From Pseudovirgaria hyperparasitica (taxonomy: Eukaryota; Ascomycota; Dothideomycetes; Acrospermales; Acrospermaceae): a DNA stretch of 64,000 nucleotides. A model generated the notes under the pieces. That model saw nothing but the letters and a program-made list of their open reading frames with translations. It ran no database searches and was not told where the DNA came from. The stretch is from positions 62,001-126,000 of the forward strand of contig NW_022985562.1 in assembly GCF_010093815.1 (NCBI RefSeq), given 5' to 3'. Positions 61,458-64,000 of the stretch are shown one piece after another (positions within the stretch are counted from its first letter, which is position 1; each line of letters starts with the position of its first letter). Both the position numbers and the translations under genes were made by a program.

Positions 61458-62854
61458 AGCGGGAACAGCGATGGATGGTTGGCTCAAAGGTGGACGGAAG
61501 AATCCACCACTTGCGAGAGGGCGACGGACGGATATTTGTGTCCTGGAGACAGACGGGAAGAGAGGCCGAATTGAAAATGAACGTCAACGTCGAAACACGC
61601 TGAGGTCTTGGAGGAGCTGTTGACGACGGCATCTCGGAACGGCAGCTGGGGAGGTCCAGACAGGCCAGACCCCAGGCCCCAGGCATCCAGGTATGGTCAG
61701 TATTGATTGATAGAACTAATTCAGCAATATTCTTCTCATCCGAGCATCTCCACACTACAGTAATGACTTAATTCCTCTCGCACTGAACTGCCGCGTCTCG
61801 TCTTTGTCTTGGGCTTCGTGTCACTTGTCGCTCCTCATCTTCATCGGGCTGGCGATCAACCCTGACACGTCTATAAGCCACAAGGAGAGCACGCGGTTCA
61901 ATCTGGAGTCTAGACTCTCGCTCGAGGTGATTCTATCACATAGCATTATCAATATCGCTGCTGTCGTTACTATTACATGCTGATGCTCGCACGACTCATG
62001 CATCATGGCTACCCCAGATACTCCACTCTCCACACTCCCAACTCTCCACTGGTTCGTCTTCATCGCATGATCCCCACAGCCGCTAGCCGAGTTAGACAAC
62101 AATGAATGGTAATACAACAGATACGCCCGGCGGCGAGTGTTGTGACTGGGTGGTGCCCAAACACGGCGTGCAGCAGCCAAGCCATGGAGATGCATGGGTC
62201 TTCCTATGCATGCACACACACATATACACAGACATATACACACACATACATGATACATAGACATAGTACCAAATGTTTCATGTCTTCCAGCTTCCATCAG
62301 TCCCACCGTCGCCCCGACTAGAGAATCGTTCTGACAACAGGCCATCAGCTTGATAGATGCCCATTGCCTCATCTCCCCACTCCGCATCAACATGACCAGC
62401 TAGATTACGCGTCACGTATCCATGCATGCAAGGCCAAGGACCCCTACAGTTTCACCTCCGTCTTGATTCTGTTCCTTATCGCCTTTCCGAATTACTGTTC
62501 ATCTTCAAATCACGTGATATCTTCTCCTCACATCCATATCACGTGCCTATCCCGTCGGCGGCTTGGCGCTACTGTATTTGTCAGCCCTCTACGGACTTAC
62601 TCACTGCCATGTTTCGTATTAACGCACGACCCAACTCCTCGACCACCGCTCAACCCTCCATCCCGAATCAAGTTTCAACGGCATGGCCGTGAGTGGGCCT
62701 CGTAATGTCACGTCTACTACGCGCGTTTCGGGGTATAGAAGGGAGTAGAAGTGTATTTTAGCCTTCTGGCTATGCCTGGACTCGCTCTCTTCTCTCGTGT
62801 AAATCATTTTGTCCAGTCAAGCTAAGGTCATAATCTAGTCGTCTGGCTTATGAG
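61458..62854. other. gene-poor interval, 1.4 kb
   Basis: This gap is the promoter region of the permease gene and beyond. It includes a CA/TA microsatellite (about 62212-62265). A 190-codon leftward frame (62393-61821) crosses that microsatellite and shows a Cys/Val run from it, so I do not call it. No gene is supported. Confidence 0.55.
62212..62265 (+). repeat. CA/TA microsatellite
   Basis: Imperfect ACACACACATATACACAGAC-type repeat over about 50 bp. Confidence 0.85.
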
Positions 62855-63860
62855 AATCTCATTACTATGTACTAGCTATAGCTAGATCTACTCTTAATTT
62901 CTAGATAATACCTCTTCTTTCGTATTTACTATACTTATAGTAAAGTCTCGAACTTGGTGTAATCATCCTTTTGTCTTCTGCTTATAGCTAGATCTACTTC
63001 TATACTCTGGGTCCACTCTCTTATATTAGGATCGACTACGAAACAAGTCAAGACTTGAGCTAGCTGCCTCTTCAGGTGATGCACAATCGCCTAGATTAGG
63101 CAGTTCTAGAGCCGGGCATTAGTTTTCGCCATTGTCCACGTACGCCTTCTTCTTTCTCAGTACGTAATAGATAAACTATCATACCTAAGCTTCTCTGTAA
63201 AACTTTCCACAGAGATAAGCATAGTCATTTTGTCGTTGCGAAATGTTCCGAGTGGTTTGTTTAACCGCCCAGCAGGTCCAACCAGCAAAAGTTAAGTTTC
63301 AGTCTTGCGGACGAGAGTGTTGCATCGAATGAAAAGTCAAGAGTCAGCAAATGCTTGTACTTATCGAGAGAACCTTTGTATATCAGTCACGCTGCGCCTT
63401 CCTTTAGCCTAGCCACTCGAACAGGACGGTTCGCTTCAAGCTCGTCAGAATGGGCCGTAAAAACTAGAGAGTCTGGTAACTTCCCAATCAGTATAACCTC
63501 GTTAATGACTTCTAGCTATATCTTCAACTGCTTCTCTACTCTAGCTGAATACTCTTGCTCTATATCTACTGCTACTAAATACGCAATATTAAAGCTAAGT
63601 ATAACTCTCTTAATGTCTACTAGCTGTATTTTAAATCTACTCTTATACTTAGCTAGGTTCTGATGCATTATATTTAGTATAGTAATAATATATCCTATAG
63701 TCTACTATAACTCCAGTAGTCTATACTATCTATCAGACTCAATATGTAGAGACCTAAGAGAATAACACTAAGCTTATGGACCTCAAGAGAAAGACAAGAG
63801 TATTATCAGCTGTAATATAGTTCAATTTCTACTTTCAACTATCTTTCCAAAGAAACCCAA
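62855..63860. repeat. TpA-rich degenerate region (RIP-like relic)
   Basis: About 1 kb shows dense TA and CTAG, with ATAGCTAGATCTACT repeated near 62877 and 62984, few CpG except in a GC-richer core around 63120-63480, and stops throughout. It looks like duplicated DNA altered by repeat-induced point mutation. The sense strand, family and ends cannot be read; it probably continues to or past the window edge. Confidence 0.5.
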
Positions 63861-64000
63861 GATACTAAAAAATACAAACATGCGTCAATCAATGCGCAAT
63901 TCATGTAGCCCGCGCCCATAGATCCCGCGCTAGCTATCCAAGTCACACGCTTCAGATCGTGTCAATGGAACTGTATCTAAACCAAGGCCCTGCTGTTCCA

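Noticed and set aside
61821-62393. Leftward 190-codon frame
   Set aside because: It runs through a CA/TA microsatellite, giving a Cys/Val run, and has no domain or splice context.
63355-63663. Rightward 102-codon frame at the right end
   Set aside because: It lies in TpA-rich degenerate sequence; the Ser/Leu/Tyr-rich text follows composition, not a protein family.

Overview
This window is nuclear DNA of a filamentous ascomycete (Pezizomycotina, most likely Dothideomycetes). Genes are compact and carry introns mostly of 48-90 bp with GT..AG ends and CTGAC/CTAAC branch sites. Several families are fungal-specific (Abp2, RTC5, Spc105 with MELT-like repeats). Short AT-rich, TpA-rich islands look like relics of repeat-induced point mutation (RIP). 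I support 25 protein-coding genes plus one doubtful micro-gene. Exon structures were built by hand from splice motifs and checked for reading phase; every full gene model sums to an open frame. I saw no tRNA, rRNA, CRISPR array or intact transposon.

Layout. 0.3-3.5 kb: ARS-binding protein 2. 4.6-5.1 kb: a four-exon secreted Gly/Asn-repeat protein. 6.5-7.7 kb: a membrane-associated short-chain dehydrogenase. 8.9-28.9 kb is mostly housekeeping: adenylate kinase, an unknown basic protein, mitochondrial ClpX, glycogen branching enzyme, the F1-ATPase beta subunit, a sugar-porter permease, a mitochondrial membrane protein, glutaminyl cyclase and RTC5. 29-41.2 kb reads as an accessory islet: a CorA-like membrane protein head-to-head with an NB-ARC/TPR NLR, then a CmcJ-like oxygenase, an MFS transporter and an O-methyltransferase, with a RIP-like island between the last two. 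41.7-58.8 kb returns to core functions: the kinetochore scaffold Spc105/KNL1, ribosomal protein S11, an EZH2/KMT6-type H3K27 methyltransferase, an F-box-like protein, a peroxisomal enoyl-CoA isomerase ending in SKL, a mitochondrial Bax-inhibitor-1 family protein and a GMC oxidoreductase. 59.8-61.5 kb is an anion:cation symporter family permease. The last 2.5 kb has no supportable gene and ends in a TpA-rich relic.

How the genes work together. Energy and carbon genes cluster loosely at 9-19.6 kb (adenylate kinase, ClpX, branching enzyme, ATP synthase beta). Chromosome-biology genes occur at 0.3 kb (Abp2), 27 kb (RTC5) and 41.7-50.7 kb (KNL1, KMT6). The NLR/CorA-like pair, sharing a 419-bp intergenic region, is the best candidate for an undescribed two-gene module, by analogy with fungal NLRs that sit next to the membrane-acting effector they trigger. 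The CmcJ-like/MFS/methyltransferase trio may be a small tailoring-type metabolic cluster. Both ideas are inferences from gene order and family identity.
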